Shown: in pieces, positions 6,988 to 16,009 of the stretch | How the letters are laid out: the number at the start of each line of letters is the position of its first letter | Position numbering within the stretch: the stretch's first letter is position 1 | Source of the DNA: UMGS1663 sp963621995 | Lineage (GTDB): Bacteria > Bacillota > Clostridia > TANB77 > CAG-508 | NCBI GenBank assembly: GCA_963621995.1 | Contig: CAVFFZ010000012.1 | Location: 1-36,730, forward strand | Direction: 5' to 3' | DNA: 36,730 nucleotides | The notes under the pieces: generated by a model | What the model saw: the letters and a program-made list of their open reading frames with translations, nothing else | Database searches by the model: none | What the model was told of the DNA's origin: nothing | Program-made: the position numbers and the translations under genes

Positions 6988-7671
6988 CTATTGCTCTCTT
7001 GCAAGTATAACCAATCTACTTTGTGTGTCATCTGTACAAGTTAATAATGTTATTTCTCTTTTTCCTGCTGTATCTCTATATAAATGTGAAGAATCTTCTG
7101 GTGTAGTAGTATATGTTTTATAAATTGTGTATGTCACTTTCTTTCCTGTTGAATCTGTAATATAAATTTTATCTCCTTCTACTAATTTTTTATTGTTAGA
7201 GAAGAATGTTCCATTACGATAATTATGACCTACTATTGTTGTATTTCCTACTAAATTTAATTCAGTTATATCTTCTTCATAAATTCCTACTGCCACTTCT
7301 ATAGCTGCTTTACTAGAACTTTCTAATACAAAGTATTTCAAATTAGTTGCTGGTATCTCTATTGTTCCTGCAACTGTAAATCCTTTATACTTTTCTTTGT
7401 TATCTGTTGTAGTGTTTTCATTATTATCTACAATTATATTTTCTACTCCTATTATAGGTGTTACCTCGTTTGTAGTAGTTGTATTTGTTGTTGTATTTTC
7501 TATAGTTTCATTAAGTTTTTCATCATAGTGAGTTACCCTATCTTCTTGTTCTTTTTTTAATTTAGCATTATTAGTAATATAAATTCCAATACCTGCTAAT
7601 GTTCCTATAACTGTAATTATACCTGCAATTAATAAGCCTGTTAATAGCTTTGAATATTTACTTTCAAACAT
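6988..7671 (-). CDS. sortase, class D-like (second of a tandem pair)
   Basis: A 227-residue paralogue of the gene just downstream. It has one transmembrane helix (about 9-31), a linker dominated by Thr and Asn (55-95), and a sortase domain with His149 (IVGHNYRNGTFF), Cys212 (LLTCTDD) and Arg219 (QSRLVILARE). The catalytic blocks of the two copies are nearly identical while linkers and beta6/beta7-like parts differ, suggesting duplication followed by different substrate choice. GGAGGA precedes the ATG; it is one arm of a 12-bp inverted repeat spanning the promoter region. Confidence 0.85.
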   Translation of the reverse strand: MFESKYSKLLTGLLIAGIITVIGTLAGIGIYITNNAKLKKEQEDRVTHYDEKLNETIENTTTNTTTTNEVTPIIGVENIIVDNNENTTTDNKEKYKGFTVAGTIEIPATNLKYFVLESSSKAAIEVAVGIYEEDITELNLVGNTTIVGHNYRNGTFFSNNKKLVEGDKIYITDSTGKKVTYTIYKTYTTTPEDSSHLYRDTAGKREITLLTCTDDTQSRLVILAREQ

Positions 7672-7728
7672 AAAAATATCCTCCTTGGTCTATAATTAAC
7701 TATATTATACCATAATGAGGATATTTTT
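7672..7728 (-). promoter_or_regulatory. inverted repeat spanning -10 and RBS of the sortase operon
   Basis: AAAAATATCCTC (7672-7683) and GAGGATATTTTT (7717-7728) are perfect 12-base complements 33 bases apart. The left copy contains the GGAGGA ribosome binding site on the minus strand; between them lies TATAAT (minus strand, about 7703-7708). If transcripts start upstream of the far arm the repeat would hide the binding site; otherwise it could be a DNA operator. Confidence 0.45.
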
Positions 7729-7826
7729 TCTACATTTTTGTTAAATTTTTGATAATTTGTGCAAATTAAACTTTAACTTTAATTTTAAAATTATAACTTG
7801 TTTTTATATCTAAGTTATCAAATCAT

Positions 7827-8174
7827 TTATCCAACAATTTTATCTCCCAACACTTTTCCACCTAAAATATGAAAATGTATGTGCATTACTTCTTGTCCTG
7901 AATCTTTGCCACAATTTGCAATTACTCTAAAACCTTGCTTTTCAAAGCCTTCTTGTTTTGCAATTTTATTTATTGTAGTATAAATTTTTCCTATTAATGC
8001 TTCATCTTCTTTTGTTAAATCTGTAAGCATTGATATATGCTTTTTAGGAATTACTAGTATATGAATTGGAGCAGCTGGATTTATATCATGAAATGCTAGT
8101 ACATCTTCGTCTTCATACGCTTTTTTTGAAGGAATTTCTCCTTTTATTATTTTACAAAAAATACAATCTTCCAT
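7827..8174 (-). CDS. HIT-family nucleotide hydrolase (HinT-like)
   Basis: A 115-residue histidine-triad protein; relatives hydrolyse purine nucleoside phosphoramidates and acyl-adenylates. The signature MHIHFHILGG places the triad at H98, H100 and H102. The N-terminal CIFC with H46 is consistent with the zinc site of PKCI/HINT proteins. Length is full. It stands alone on the minus strand, about 90 bases downstream of alaS, from which it is separated by a strong hairpin. The 155 bases before the sortase start contain promoter-like AT-rich sequence only. Confidence 0.93.
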   Translation of the reverse strand: MEDCIFCKIIKGEIPSKKAYEDEDVLAFHDINPAAPIHILVIPKKHISMLTDLTKEDEALIGKIYTTINKIAKQEGFEKQGFRVIANCGKDSGQEVMHIHFHILGGKVLGDKIVG

Positions 8175-8231
8175 AACTTTCTCTCCTTTTAAAATTTAGA
8201 GACGCCCTTAAAATTTAATTTCTATTTTTAC

Positions 8232-8274
8232 TTAGATTAAATTTTTAAGCCCATCCCACTAAAATTTAATCTAA
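8232..8274 (-). terminator. terminator at the end of alaS
   Basis: TTAGATTAAATTTT (8232-8245) and AAAATTTAATCTAA (8261-8274) form a perfect 14-bp stem with a 15-base loop that includes a GC-rich part. The right arm contains the alaS stop codon; on the minus strand the stem is followed by GTAAAAATAG. Confidence 0.65.
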
Positions 8275-10026
8275 AATTGCTTTTATTCTTCTTATTCCTG
8301 CTGAACTTGCCTCTTCTTTTTTAATCTTGAAATGACCTAATTCTGATGTATTTTTTACGTGAGGTCCTCCACACAATTCTTTAGATACATTTCCTATTGT
8401 GTATACTGTAACTACATCTGGATATTTCTCTATAAACATACATTCTGCCCCAGATTTTATAGCTTCCTCTTTGCTCATTTCTTCTACTGTAACAGGTAAA
8501 GCTTCTTTTATCCATTCATTTACTAAGTCTTCTGCTTTTTGTTTTTCTTCGTCTGTTAATTTATGGTCGCAGTTGAAGTCAAATCTCATTCTTTCATCTG
8601 TTATATTTGAACCTCTTTGGTGTGTATCTTTTCCTACTACTTGTTTTAATGCTGCATTTAAAAGGTGTGTTGCTGTATGGTACCTTGTTTCTATTTCACT
8701 ATCTCCTGCTAAGCCTCCTTTAAATTTTTGTTCTGAACCAGCTCTTGATTTTTCTTGATGTTCTTTAAATTTTTGATTAAATCCTTCTTCATCAACTTTT
8801 ATTCCTTTTTCTTTTGCAAGTTCTACTGTTAATTCTAATGGGAATCCATAAGTATCATATAGTTTAAATGCTAAATCTTTATCTAACATGTTTCCATCCA
8901 AATGAGAAACTATTTTTTCAAATTCTCTTAAACCTTTTTCTAATGTTTTGTTAAATTTGTTAAGTTCATTTGTTAGTACATCTAAAACTACTTCTTTGTT
9001 ATCTGTTAATTCTTTGTAATAGTCTTTGTATTTTTCAATAATCATACTTGCTAATTCTCTTTCAAATCCACTATTTAAGTCAATCTCTATTTTTTTAGCA
9101 TGTCTAATCATTCTACGAATTAATCTTCTTAAAATATAACCTTGATCTGTGTTTGAAGGTCTTATTCCAGAGTAATCTGCGCTAATGAATACTGCTGTTC
9201 TAATATGATCTGCAATTATTCTTATACTTTCTGGATTCTCTTTATAAGTTGTATTTGACATTGCTTCAATTTTATCTATTACATCTTTCCAAATTGATGT
9301 TAGGTAATTATCATCTACACCTTCTAATATTGCAACTGTTCTTTCAACACCCATTCCTGTATCTACATTCTTCTTTGGAAGTTCAGAAATTGTACCATCT
9401 AAATGTTTTTCATATTGCATAAATACATTGTTCCAAATTTCTACCCATCTTTCATCTTCTGGGTCATGTTTTATTGGAACTGGATCATCTGATCTCCAGT
9501 AAAATATTTCTGTATCTGGCCCACATGGTCCTACTTCTCCAGCAATCCAAAAGTTATTATCTTTATCTAAATAACTGATTTTTTCTTCTGGAATGCCCAT
9601 TTCTTTCCAAACTGATGCAGACTCTTCATCTCTAGGAATTAAATCGTCACCTTCAAATACTGTTACTGCTAATTTTTCTACTGGAATGTTTAATACTTTA
9701 GTTAAAAATTCAAAGCTCCATGAAATAGCTTCTTTTTTGAAGTAATCACCTAAACTCCAGTTTCCAAGCATTTCAAAAAATGTGTGGTGAGTTTTATCTC
9801 CTATACCATCTAAATCTGTTAATCTTACACATTTTTGAACATCTGTAAGTCTTGTTCCTAATGGATGAGGTTGTCCCATTAAATATGGTACAAGTGGTTG
9901 CATTCCTGCTGTATTGAATAATACACTTGGATCATTTTCTGGTATTAATGGTGCACTTGGTATTATTTTGTGTCCTTTACTTTCAAAAAATTTTAAATAT
10001 TTATCTTTTAAGTCTACTTTTTCCAT
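8266..10026 (-). CDS. alaS: alanine-tRNA ligase, short form lacking the C-terminal domain
   Basis: Charges tRNA-Ala. About 586 residues: the class II catalytic core (LKDKYLKFFESKGH, LFNTAGMQPLVPYLMG, and the GNWSLGDYFKKEAI block), the tRNA-recognition helices, and the editing domain with HTATH and CGGPH metal-binding motifs. It stops directly after SSAGIRRIKAILD, where canonical bacterial AlaRS (about 870 residues) continues into the DHHA1/C-Ala region. The stop coincides with a terminator hairpin, so this is probably the genuine short form. ATG 10026 is preferred over the upstream in-frame ATG because AGGAGAG directly precedes it. Confidence 0.92.
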   Translation of the reverse strand: MEKVDLKDKYLKFFESKGHKIIPSAPLIPENDPSVLFNTAGMQPLVPYLMGQPHPLGTRLTDVQKCVRLTDLDGIGDKTHHTFFEMLGNWSLGDYFKKEAISWSFEFLTKVLNIPVEKLAVTVFEGDDLIPRDEESASVWKEMGIPEEKISYLDKDNNFWIAGEVGPCGPDTEIFYWRSDDPVPIKHDPEDERWVEIWNNVFMQYEKHLDGTISELPKKNVDTGMGVERTVAILEGVDDNYLTSIWKDVIDKIEAMSNTTYKENPESIRIIADHIRTAVFISADYSGIRPSNTDQGYILRRLIRRMIRHAKKIEIDLNSGFERELASMIIEKYKDYYKELTDNKEVVLDVLTNELNKFNKTLEKGLREFEKIVSHLDGNMLDKDLAFKLYDTYGFPLELTVELAKEKGIKVDEEGFNQKFKEHQEKSRAGSEQKFKGGLAGDSEIETRYHTATHLLNAALKQVVGKDTHQRGSNITDERMRFDFNCDHKLTDEEKQKAEDLVNEWIKEALPVTVEEMSKEEAIKSGAECMFIEKYPDVVTVYTIGNVSKELCGGPHVKNTSELGHFKIKKEEASSAGIRRIKAILD

Positions 10027-10135
10027 TCTTCTCTCTCCTATCTTTATAAATGAATTATTATTTAACAATATATCAATTTGTTAATGCTATCGCCAAATTT
10101 TCTTCTTAATGTGTCTAATTATATAATAATTTTAT

Positions 10136-11462
10136 TTAACTTTCAACACCTATTAGTTCTAAATTTTCCACTTTTTCTATTTTTACTTTTGATATCGTAT
10201 TTTCTATTTGTTTATATGGAATTTTTACTACTTTATAATTTGTTGTATGTCCTTTAATAAATTCTCCATCTCTTTCTTCCCATAATACTTCTAATTCTTT
10301 TCCAATTTCTTCTTCATTATACTTAATTTCATTATTACGTGATAATTCTATTAGTTTTGCACTCCTTTGTTCTTTTATGTTTCCGTCTATTTGGTTTGGC
10401 ATCACTGCCGCTTTTGTTCCTTTTCTTGGAGAATATTTAAAAATATGCATTTGATAAAAGTTAACTTCTTTTAAAAACTCATATGTTTTATTAAATTCCT
10501 CGTCTGTTTCCCCAGGGAAACCTACTATTATATCTGTTGTTAACGCAACATTTGGATACGCCTTTCTTAATAACTCTGTACACTTTTTAAATTCTTCTGT
10601 AGTATATCTTCTATTCATTCTTTTTAATGTCTCATCACATCCACTCTGTAATGATAAGTGAAAGTGGTCACATATTTTTTCTAGTTTTGTTAACCTTTCT
10701 AAGAATTCTTCTGTAATTAAAGTTGGTTCTAGTGAACCTAATCTAATTCTTTTAATTCCTTCTATTTTATTTATTTCTTCCAACAAATCTATTAATACAA
10801 TGTTTTCTTTTAGGTCTCTTCCATATGAAGCTACATGTATTCCTGTAATTACAACTTCTTTAATTTCTTTTTGTGCAATAGTCTTTATTTCCTCTACTAC
10901 ATTTTGAATTTTTCTACTTCTTATATGCCCTCTTGCATATGGAATTATACAATATGAACAAAATCTATCACATCCATCTTGTACCTTTATAACAGCTCTT
11001 GTTTTTTCAGTATAATCTGTAACTCCAAAATCTAGAAATTCTTTTTGATACATTACATCTGTTACTTTTGTTTCTTTTATGTTATTATCTTTTTTTGTTT
11101 TTGGTGCTAAATGGACCTCCCCCAACGAGTCAACTAAATCTGCTATTTTATTTTTCTCGTTTGTTCCATATATTAGGTCTATTTCCGGTATTTTTTCTAA
11201 CTCTTCTTTTGCCACTTGTGCATAACATCCACATGCTACTATTATAGAGTTTGGATTTAATTCTTTTGCTCGTCTTAACATTTGTCTTGATTTTCTATCT
11301 GCCATATTTGTTACTGTACAAGTGTTTATTATATATATATCTGCTTTTTCATTAAACTCTTTTATTGTGTAGCCTTTTTTTATAAATTGTTCTATCATTG
11401 CATTTGTCTCGTATTGGTTTACTTTACAACCGTAATGTACAAAATGCTACTGCTTTTTCCAT
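10136..11462 (-). CDS. mtaB: tRNA t6A37 methylthiotransferase MtaB, frameshifted near its start
   Basis: Radical-SAM enzyme adding a methylthio group to t6A37 of tRNA. The open part from ATG 11398 has 420 residues, with radical-SAM cysteines C143, C147, C150 (CDRFCSYC), N-terminal cluster cysteines C27 and C58, and a C-terminal TRAM region. Upstream, a proper start with GAGGAAG site at ATG 11462 reads MEKAVAFCTLRL then stop, while another frame gives GCKVNQYETNAMIEQF. Together these reconstruct the usual N-terminus if one base near 11432 is removed. Translation from 11398 alone would lose the first cluster cysteine. Either a sequencing/assembly error or a recent mutation. Confidence 0.85.
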
Positions 11463-11628
11463 ACTTCTTCCTCGTTTCTTTATTTATTCGACTTATTTTA
11501 TCATATTTTATCTACTTTTTAAAGTACATTTTTATATTTTTAGTTACTATTTTTTCTCAAATCTCTTTATTTTTTCCATTTTCTATAGTATAATAATATT
11601 GTTAGTTAAAATTTTAGGAGGTTTTGCT

Positions 11629-12075
11629 ATGTGGTACATATGGCTAATTATAGCTGGCATTTGTTTTGTTATTGAAATGATAACAGTTGGCTTTTTTGTA
11701 TTTTGGTTTGGAATAGGAGCTTTAATTACAATGTTGGTTAGTCTTATTTGCCCAAGTAACTTATGGCTACAATCAATAGTTTTTGTTGCAACTTCTACTT
11801 TGCTTATCTTTTTTACAAAACCTTTTGTAGAAAAATTTACTAAAAAAGATAAAAATGTAGTAACTAATGCTTTTTCAATTATCGGGAAAAAAGCTTTAGT
11901 TATACAAGACATTAATCCAAAATTTGGAGTTGGTCAAATTAAAGTTGAAAATGAAGTGTGGTCCGCAAAAACATTTAATGATTCTTTTATTGAAAAAGGA
12001 ACACAAGTTGAAGTTTTGGAAATTGACGGAGTAAAGGCTGTTGTTCAACCTATTAAAATTGAAGCTATTAAATAA
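11629..12075 (+). CDS. NfeD-like membrane protein
   Basis: A 148-residue protein with two to three transmembrane segments (about 1-70) followed by a soluble beta-barrel (NfeD/OB-like domain, about 85-148, GKKALVIQDINPKFGVGQI). Short NfeD proteins pair with SPFH/stomatin proteins and probably help organise membrane microdomains. The partner gene is 78 bases downstream on the same strand. AGGAGG (about 11616-11621) fixes ATG 11629; a consensus TATAAT lies at 11589-11594 without a convincing -35. It diverges from mtaB. Confidence 0.88.
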   Translation: MWYIWLIIAGICFVIEMITVGFFVFWFGIGALITMLVSLICPSNLWLQSIVFVATSTLLIFFTKPFVEKFTKKDKNVVTNAFSIIGKKALVIQDINPKFGVGQIKVENEVWSAKTFNDSFIEKGTQVEVLEIDGVKAVVQPIKIEAIK

Positions 12076-12153
12076 GTTATTAATTTTAAAATAAGCATTT
12101 TATATTTATTTTAAAGAAATGTTTATATTATATATTTTAAAGGAGGAAAATTC

Positions 12154-13086
12154 ATGGAAGGAATTATAGCTTTAATTGTTATACTAGTTATTATTTTAAT
12201 AATTGCATGTAAAACAATCAAAATTGTTAAACAATCAGAAGTTTATATTATTGAAAGACTTGGTAAATTTCATAAAATAGCTGATGCTGGTTTAACTATT
12301 ATAATACCATTTTTCGATCATGTACGTAGTATTGTAAGTTTAAAACAACAAACTATGGACATACCACCACAAGGTGTTATTACAAAAGATAATGTTACAA
12401 TTACAATTGATACAGTTGTATTTTATAAAATTACAGACCCCGCAAAGGCAGTATACGAAATTCAAAGTTTAAAGAAAGGTATTGAATATCTAGCAATTAC
12501 AACTATTCGTGATATTGTTGGTAAAATGGACTTAGATGAAACATTTAGTTCTAGAGACGCTATTAATGATAAATTAAGAGCTATTCTAGACGAAGCAACA
12601 GATCAATGGGGTTGTAAAATAGATAGAGTTGAAATTAAAGATATTACTCCACCTGCAGACATTAGAGATGCAATGGAAAAACAAATGAATGCAGAAAGAA
12701 ATAAAAGAGCTTTAATTTTACAAGCAGAAGGTGAAAGACAATCTGCTATAACTCTTGCAGAAGGTAAAAAAGAAGCTGCTATATTAGAAGCTGAAGCTGA
12801 TAAAGAATCTAAAATAAGAAGAGCAGACGGTGAAGCCGAAGCTATTAAAAAAGTTGCTGAAGCAAAAGCTGAAGAAATACATATGGTATACAATGCAATG
12901 ATGAAAGCAAATCCTGATGATAAGTTAGTTCAGTTAAAATCATTAGAAGCATTAAAAGAAGTAGCAAATGGCGACGCAAATAAAGTATTTATTCCATTTG
13001 ATGCTACAACAGCTTTAAGTAGTTTAGGCGCAATTAAAGAAGTTATAAAAGATGATAAAAAGTCTTCAAAAAAAGATAAAGAATAA
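12154..13086 (+). CDS. SPFH/stomatin-family protein (QmcA/prohibitin-like)
   Basis: A 310-residue membrane scaffold protein. Residues 1-25 form the N-terminal membrane segment; about 25-180 the SPFH domain (VYIIERLGKFHKIADAGLTI, then VSLKQQTMDIPPQ); about 185-255 an Ala/Glu-rich coiled coil (EGERQSAITLAEGKKEAAIL), as in flotillin/stomatin proteins that oligomerise. The C-terminus contains VFIPFDATTALSSLG, typical of this family. It forms an nfeD-stomatin operon with the gene upstream and ends at the terminator at 13109. AAAGGAGG precedes the start. Confidence 0.92.
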   Translation: MEGIIALIVILVIILIIACKTIKIVKQSEVYIIERLGKFHKIADAGLTIIIPFFDHVRSIVSLKQQTMDIPPQGVITKDNVTITIDTVVFYKITDPAKAVYEIQSLKKGIEYLAITTIRDIVGKMDLDETFSSRDAINDKLRAILDEATDQWGCKIDRVEIKDITPPADIRDAMEKQMNAERNKRALILQAEGERQSAITLAEGKKEAAILEAEADKESKIRRADGEAEAIKKVAEAKAEEIHMVYNAMMKANPDDKLVQLKSLEALKEVANGDANKVFIPFDATTALSSLGAIKEVIKDDKKSSKKDKE

Positions 13087-13108
13087 TAAAAATTAAATAT
13101 ATTATAAT

Positions 13109-13149
13109 AAACCTTCTTATTGAAAATAATAAATTTTATAAGAAGGTTT
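13109..13149 (+). terminator. terminator of nfeD-stomatin operon
   Basis: AAACCTTCTTAT (13109-13120) and ATAAGAAGGTTT (13138-13149) form a perfect 12-bp stem, followed by T and ATTAT. Confidence 0.75.
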
Positions 13150-13162
13150 TATTATATAAAAA

Positions 13163-13197
13163 AATTCCTAGCATTAAGTCTTGCTAGAAATTCTTTT
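13163..13197 (+). terminator. second terminator-like hairpin
   Basis: AATTCCTAGCA (13163-13173) and TGCTAGAAATT (13182-13192) pair with one mismatch and are followed by CTTTTT. Together with the preceding hairpin it separates the plus-strand operon from convergent rarA. Confidence 0.6.
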
Positions 13198-13259
13198 TAT
13201 TTTCTACCTAGGATAATCTTTAAAGAACATTTTTATTAGTCTATAGTTTAATACATAAT

Positions 13260-14504
13260 TTATTTAATTGTATCATCTTTTGTATAATATTTTGTTCCTA
13301 ACATTTTATCTGGCAAGTATTGTTGTTCTACTACATGTCCTGGATAATCATGTGGATATTTATAACCTTCATGGTATCCAAATTGTTCCATGCCCTCTGC
13401 TGGTGCATTTCTTATATGCATAGGAACATCTCCTGTATCTTTATTTTTCACATCTTCTAATGCTTTATTTATTGCATTGTAAGAACAATTTGATTTTGGT
13501 GATAATGCTACATATAAAGCTGCTTCAGATAAAATTATTCTCGCTTCTGGCATTCCTACTATATGAACCGCTTGCATTGCAGAATTTGCTACAACTAATG
13601 CATTTGGATCTGCAAGCCCCACGTCTTCAGATGCACATATAACAATTCTTCTTGCTAAAAACATAGGGTCTTCCCCACCATTTATAGCTCTTGCTAAATA
13701 AAATACTGTAGCATCTGGATCTGACCCCCTCATTGATTTTATAAAAGCACTAATATTGTCATAATGGCTATCTCCATTTTTATCAAAAATTGCTTTTCTG
13801 TTTTGCACACTATCTGCCGCTATTTGAGGTGTAATTTCGATAACACCCTCTCTATTTACTTTTGTAGTAAGAACTGCTACTTCCAAACCATTTAAAGCTG
13901 TACGTACATCTCCATTTGCAACTTCTGCAATTTTTCTTAATGTTTCATCTTCTATTTTTATTTTATAATTTCCAAGTCCTTCTGGTGCTACTAAAGCTCT
14001 TTTTAATACTGTATATATATTTTCTATAGTTAAAGGTTCTAATTTTACAACCATAGAACGAGATATTAAAGCTTTGTTTACTTCAAAATAAGGATTTTCT
14101 GTAGTTGCACCAATTAAAATTACTGTTCCATTTTCTACATATGGTAAAAGTGCATCTTGTTGTAATTTATTAAAGCGATGAATTTCATCTATAAACAATA
14201 TACATTTTCCTGTAGGATTCAAGAGTAAATTGCTAGTTTCTGTAATTGCATTCTTAATATCTCCTACTCCTGCTGTTACAGCATTTATTCTTGTAAATTT
14301 ATATTTTGTAGTTTCGCTTATTACCCTTGCAAGTGATGTTTTTCCACACCCTGGAGGTCCCCACAAAATAATACTAGATAATCTATCTGCTTTTATTGTA
14401 CGATATAAAATTTTATCTTGACCTAAAATGTGTTCTTGACCAACATATTCTTCTAAGTTTTTAGGCCTCATTCTGTACGCCAATGGCTTACTAAAATCCG
14501 TCAT
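13260..14504 (-). CDS. rarA: RarA/MgsA-type replication-associated AAA+ ATPase
   Basis: A 414-residue clamp-loader-like ATPase that acts at stalled replication forks. Walker A is GPPGCGKTS (49-57), Walker B ILFIDE (102-107), and GATTENP is the sensor 1 region; the C-terminal half carries the tetramerisation domain (HYDNISAFIKSMRGSDPDA and downstream). Length matches the family. It lies 45 bases downstream of ruvA on the same strand, so both are probably transcribed together, a pairing of fork-processing and branch-migration functions. ruvB is not present here. Confidence 0.94.
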   Translation of the reverse strand: MTDFSKPLAYRMRPKNLEEYVGQEHILGQDKILYRTIKADRLSSIILWGPPGCGKTSLARVISETTKYKFTRINAVTAGVGDIKNAITETSNLLLNPTGKCILFIDEIHRFNKLQQDALLPYVENGTVILIGATTENPYFEVNKALISRSMVVKLEPLTIENIYTVLKRALVAPEGLGNYKIKIEDETLRKIAEVANGDVRTALNGLEVAVLTTKVNREGVIEITPQIAADSVQNRKAIFDKNGDSHYDNISAFIKSMRGSDPDATVFYLARAINGGEDPMFLARRIVICASEDVGLADPNALVVANSAMQAVHIVGMPEARIILSEAALYVALSPKSNCSYNAINKALEDVKNKDTGDVPMHIRNAPAEGMEQFGYHEGYKYPHDYPGHVVEQQYLPDKMLGTKYYTKDDTIK

Positions 14505-14549
14505 TTTCTTAATCTCCTTTTTTAATTTTAGGAACAGGCTTAAAAAAAT

Positions 14550-15143
14550 TTATCTTGCTAAATTTTTTAATCCTAATTTTATTATTTCTTCTACTGTTAA
14601 TTCTTCATTTATTCCTTCAAGTGCCTTTTCTATTTCTTTTTTACTGTATCCTAATACTTGAAGTGCCGAAATTGCTTCATTATATTTTTGTGTATCTATT
14701 ACTTTTTCTACTTGCTTTTCTACTTCTTCTATATCTTGCTGTTTATTTAATTTATCTTTTAGCTCTAATATAATTCTTTGTGCTCCTTTTGGACCAATTC
14801 CTGGAAGTGCCTTTATTTTGGCAACATCATTTGTAATTACAGCTAGTGCAAAACTTGATGGAGTAATATTAGATAATATATTTATTGCTGATTTTGCACC
14901 TATTCCACTTACAGATAACAATAGCTCAAACATACGAAGTTCTTCATTTGTATTAAATCCATATAAACTCATTTCATCTTCTTTTACTTTTAAATATGTA
15001 TGTACTTTTACTACTTGTCCTATTTCTCCTAATTCTGCTATTGCTGTTTCTGACATAAATATTTTATAACCTATTCCATTTACATCTATTACAATATAAC
15101 CTCTTGTTTTTACTTCTAAACTTCCTTTTATATATGCGTACAT
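14550..15143 (-). CDS. ruvA: Holliday junction branch-migration protein RuvA
   Basis: A 197-residue protein that binds four-way junctions and recruits the RuvB motor. Domain I is the N-terminal OB fold (MYAYIKGSLEVKTRGYIVID), domain II contains two helix-hairpin-helix motifs (SVSGIGAKSA and ALPGIGPKGAQRI), and domain III is the C-terminal RuvB-binding helix bundle (YNEAISALQVLGYSKKEI). The usual partner ruvB is absent from the neighbourhood; rarA follows instead. GGAGAG precedes the start. Confidence 0.95.
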   Translation of the reverse strand: MYAYIKGSLEVKTRGYIVIDVNGIGYKIFMSETAIAELGEIGQVVKVHTYLKVKEDEMSLYGFNTNEELRMFELLLSVSGIGAKSAINILSNITPSSFALAVITNDVAKIKALPGIGPKGAQRIILELKDKLNKQQDIEEVEKQVEKVIDTQKYNEAISALQVLGYSKKEIEKALEGINEELTVEEIIKLGLKNLAR

Positions 15144-15284
15144 AATTCTCTCCTTTGTTATTGATAAGTCAAATCACATCTGCTTATTCCAATTTTCTAT
15201 GTTCCATACTATATAACATTGATATTCAAAAAACAAGCGAATATCTAAAATTTTGCAAATTTTTGTTTTGATTTTTATTTTCAA

Positions 15285-15397
15285 AGGACATTTGGGGACG
15301 GGTCAATTTTGTCCTTTACATAATTTTGAGTTAATATGTTTTTATTTAAATTTACACTTTATGTAAAGGACAAAATTGACCCGTCCCCAAATGTCCT
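15285..15397. mobile_element. short copy of a palindromic MITE/REP-like element
   Basis: Two perfect 39-base inverted arms, 15285-15323 and 15359-15397, contain the block AGGACATTTGGGGACGGGTC, the only GC-rich sequence nearby. The 35-base centre is AT-rich and, reversed, resembles the interior of the longer copy at 22941-23232. The transcript of either strand would fold into a very stable hairpin. No transposase is encoded. It lies between the ruvA promoter region and the 3' end of the minus-strand membrane gene and could serve as that gene's terminator. Confidence 0.85.
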
Positions 15398-15414
15398 ACA
15401 AAAAAAAAGAGCTT

Positions 15415-15969
15415 TTATACTCTTTCTTTAAAATTAAACTTTCCAAGTACTAATCCTACCATATGTACAATTTTAGTTGAATTTCTTTTTGCTATCCCCT
15501 TTCCTAAAGCTTTACCACCTACTGTAAGTGATGCAACTATTGCACTAATAATAAACTGTAAATTAAAGTTTAAATTATATTTTTCTGTTATTTTTATTGT
15601 AATAAGTGCTGCTATAGAACCACTTATTACTCCACATATATCTCCTATTACGTCTGCACATATATTTGATACTCTTGATGAATTTCGTATAAGCTTAATT
15701 GATGCTTTTGCTCCTTCAACTTTTTTGCTGGCTTTCGCATGTAGTTCTTCTTCCTTTGCAACTGTAACTGCTACACCTATTATATCAAATATTATTCCTA
15801 TAAATATTGTTAAAATTAATATTAACAATGCTGGAAACAACTCTAAACTAGAAATTGCATTTGTACAAATGTATGAAAAAACTATAGATAAAATAAAAGT
15901 GGTTATAAACACTGTTATAAACCATTTCAGTTCCGAGTTATCTTTTTTTTTGTTTTCTTTATTTGCCAT
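15415..15969 (-). CDS. membrane protein, candidate OLE-associated protein OapA
   Basis: A 184-residue protein with a charged N-terminus and four probable membrane segments (about 17-37, 44-70, 105-128, 137-157), separated by a basic amphipathic stretch (ASKKVEGAKASIKLIRNSSR). Size, topology and position immediately downstream of a long structured non-coding transcript suggest OapA, the small membrane protein that anchors OLE RNA in Gram-positive bacteria. The motif FDIIGVAVTVAKEEELHAKA fits what I recall of that family but was not searched. Relatives are sometimes labelled CorB-like. TAGGAG lies upstream of the ATG. Confidence 0.6.
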   Translation of the reverse strand: MANKENKKKDNSELKWFITVFITTFILSIVFSYICTNAISSLELFPALLILILTIFIGIIFDIIGVAVTVAKEEELHAKASKKVEGAKASIKLIRNSSRVSNICADVIGDICGVISGSIAALITIKITEKYNLNFNLQFIISAIVASLTVGGKALGKGIAKRNSTKIVHMVGLVLGKFNFKERV

Positions 15970-16009
15970 TATTTTTTATGCTCCTATTTTTCATATAAAT
16001 TTTTTAGAT

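Noticed and set aside
10027..10135. T-box leader before alaS
   Set aside because: The gap is only ~110 bases and contains no T-box sequence or specifier-type hairpin. The proS and scpB upstream regions likewise show none.
11398..12075. Longer version of the NfeD-like gene starting at 11398
   Set aside because: The extra 77 residues overlap the antisense strand of mtaB and have no ribosome binding site; ATG 11629 has AGGAGG and begins the normal membrane segment.
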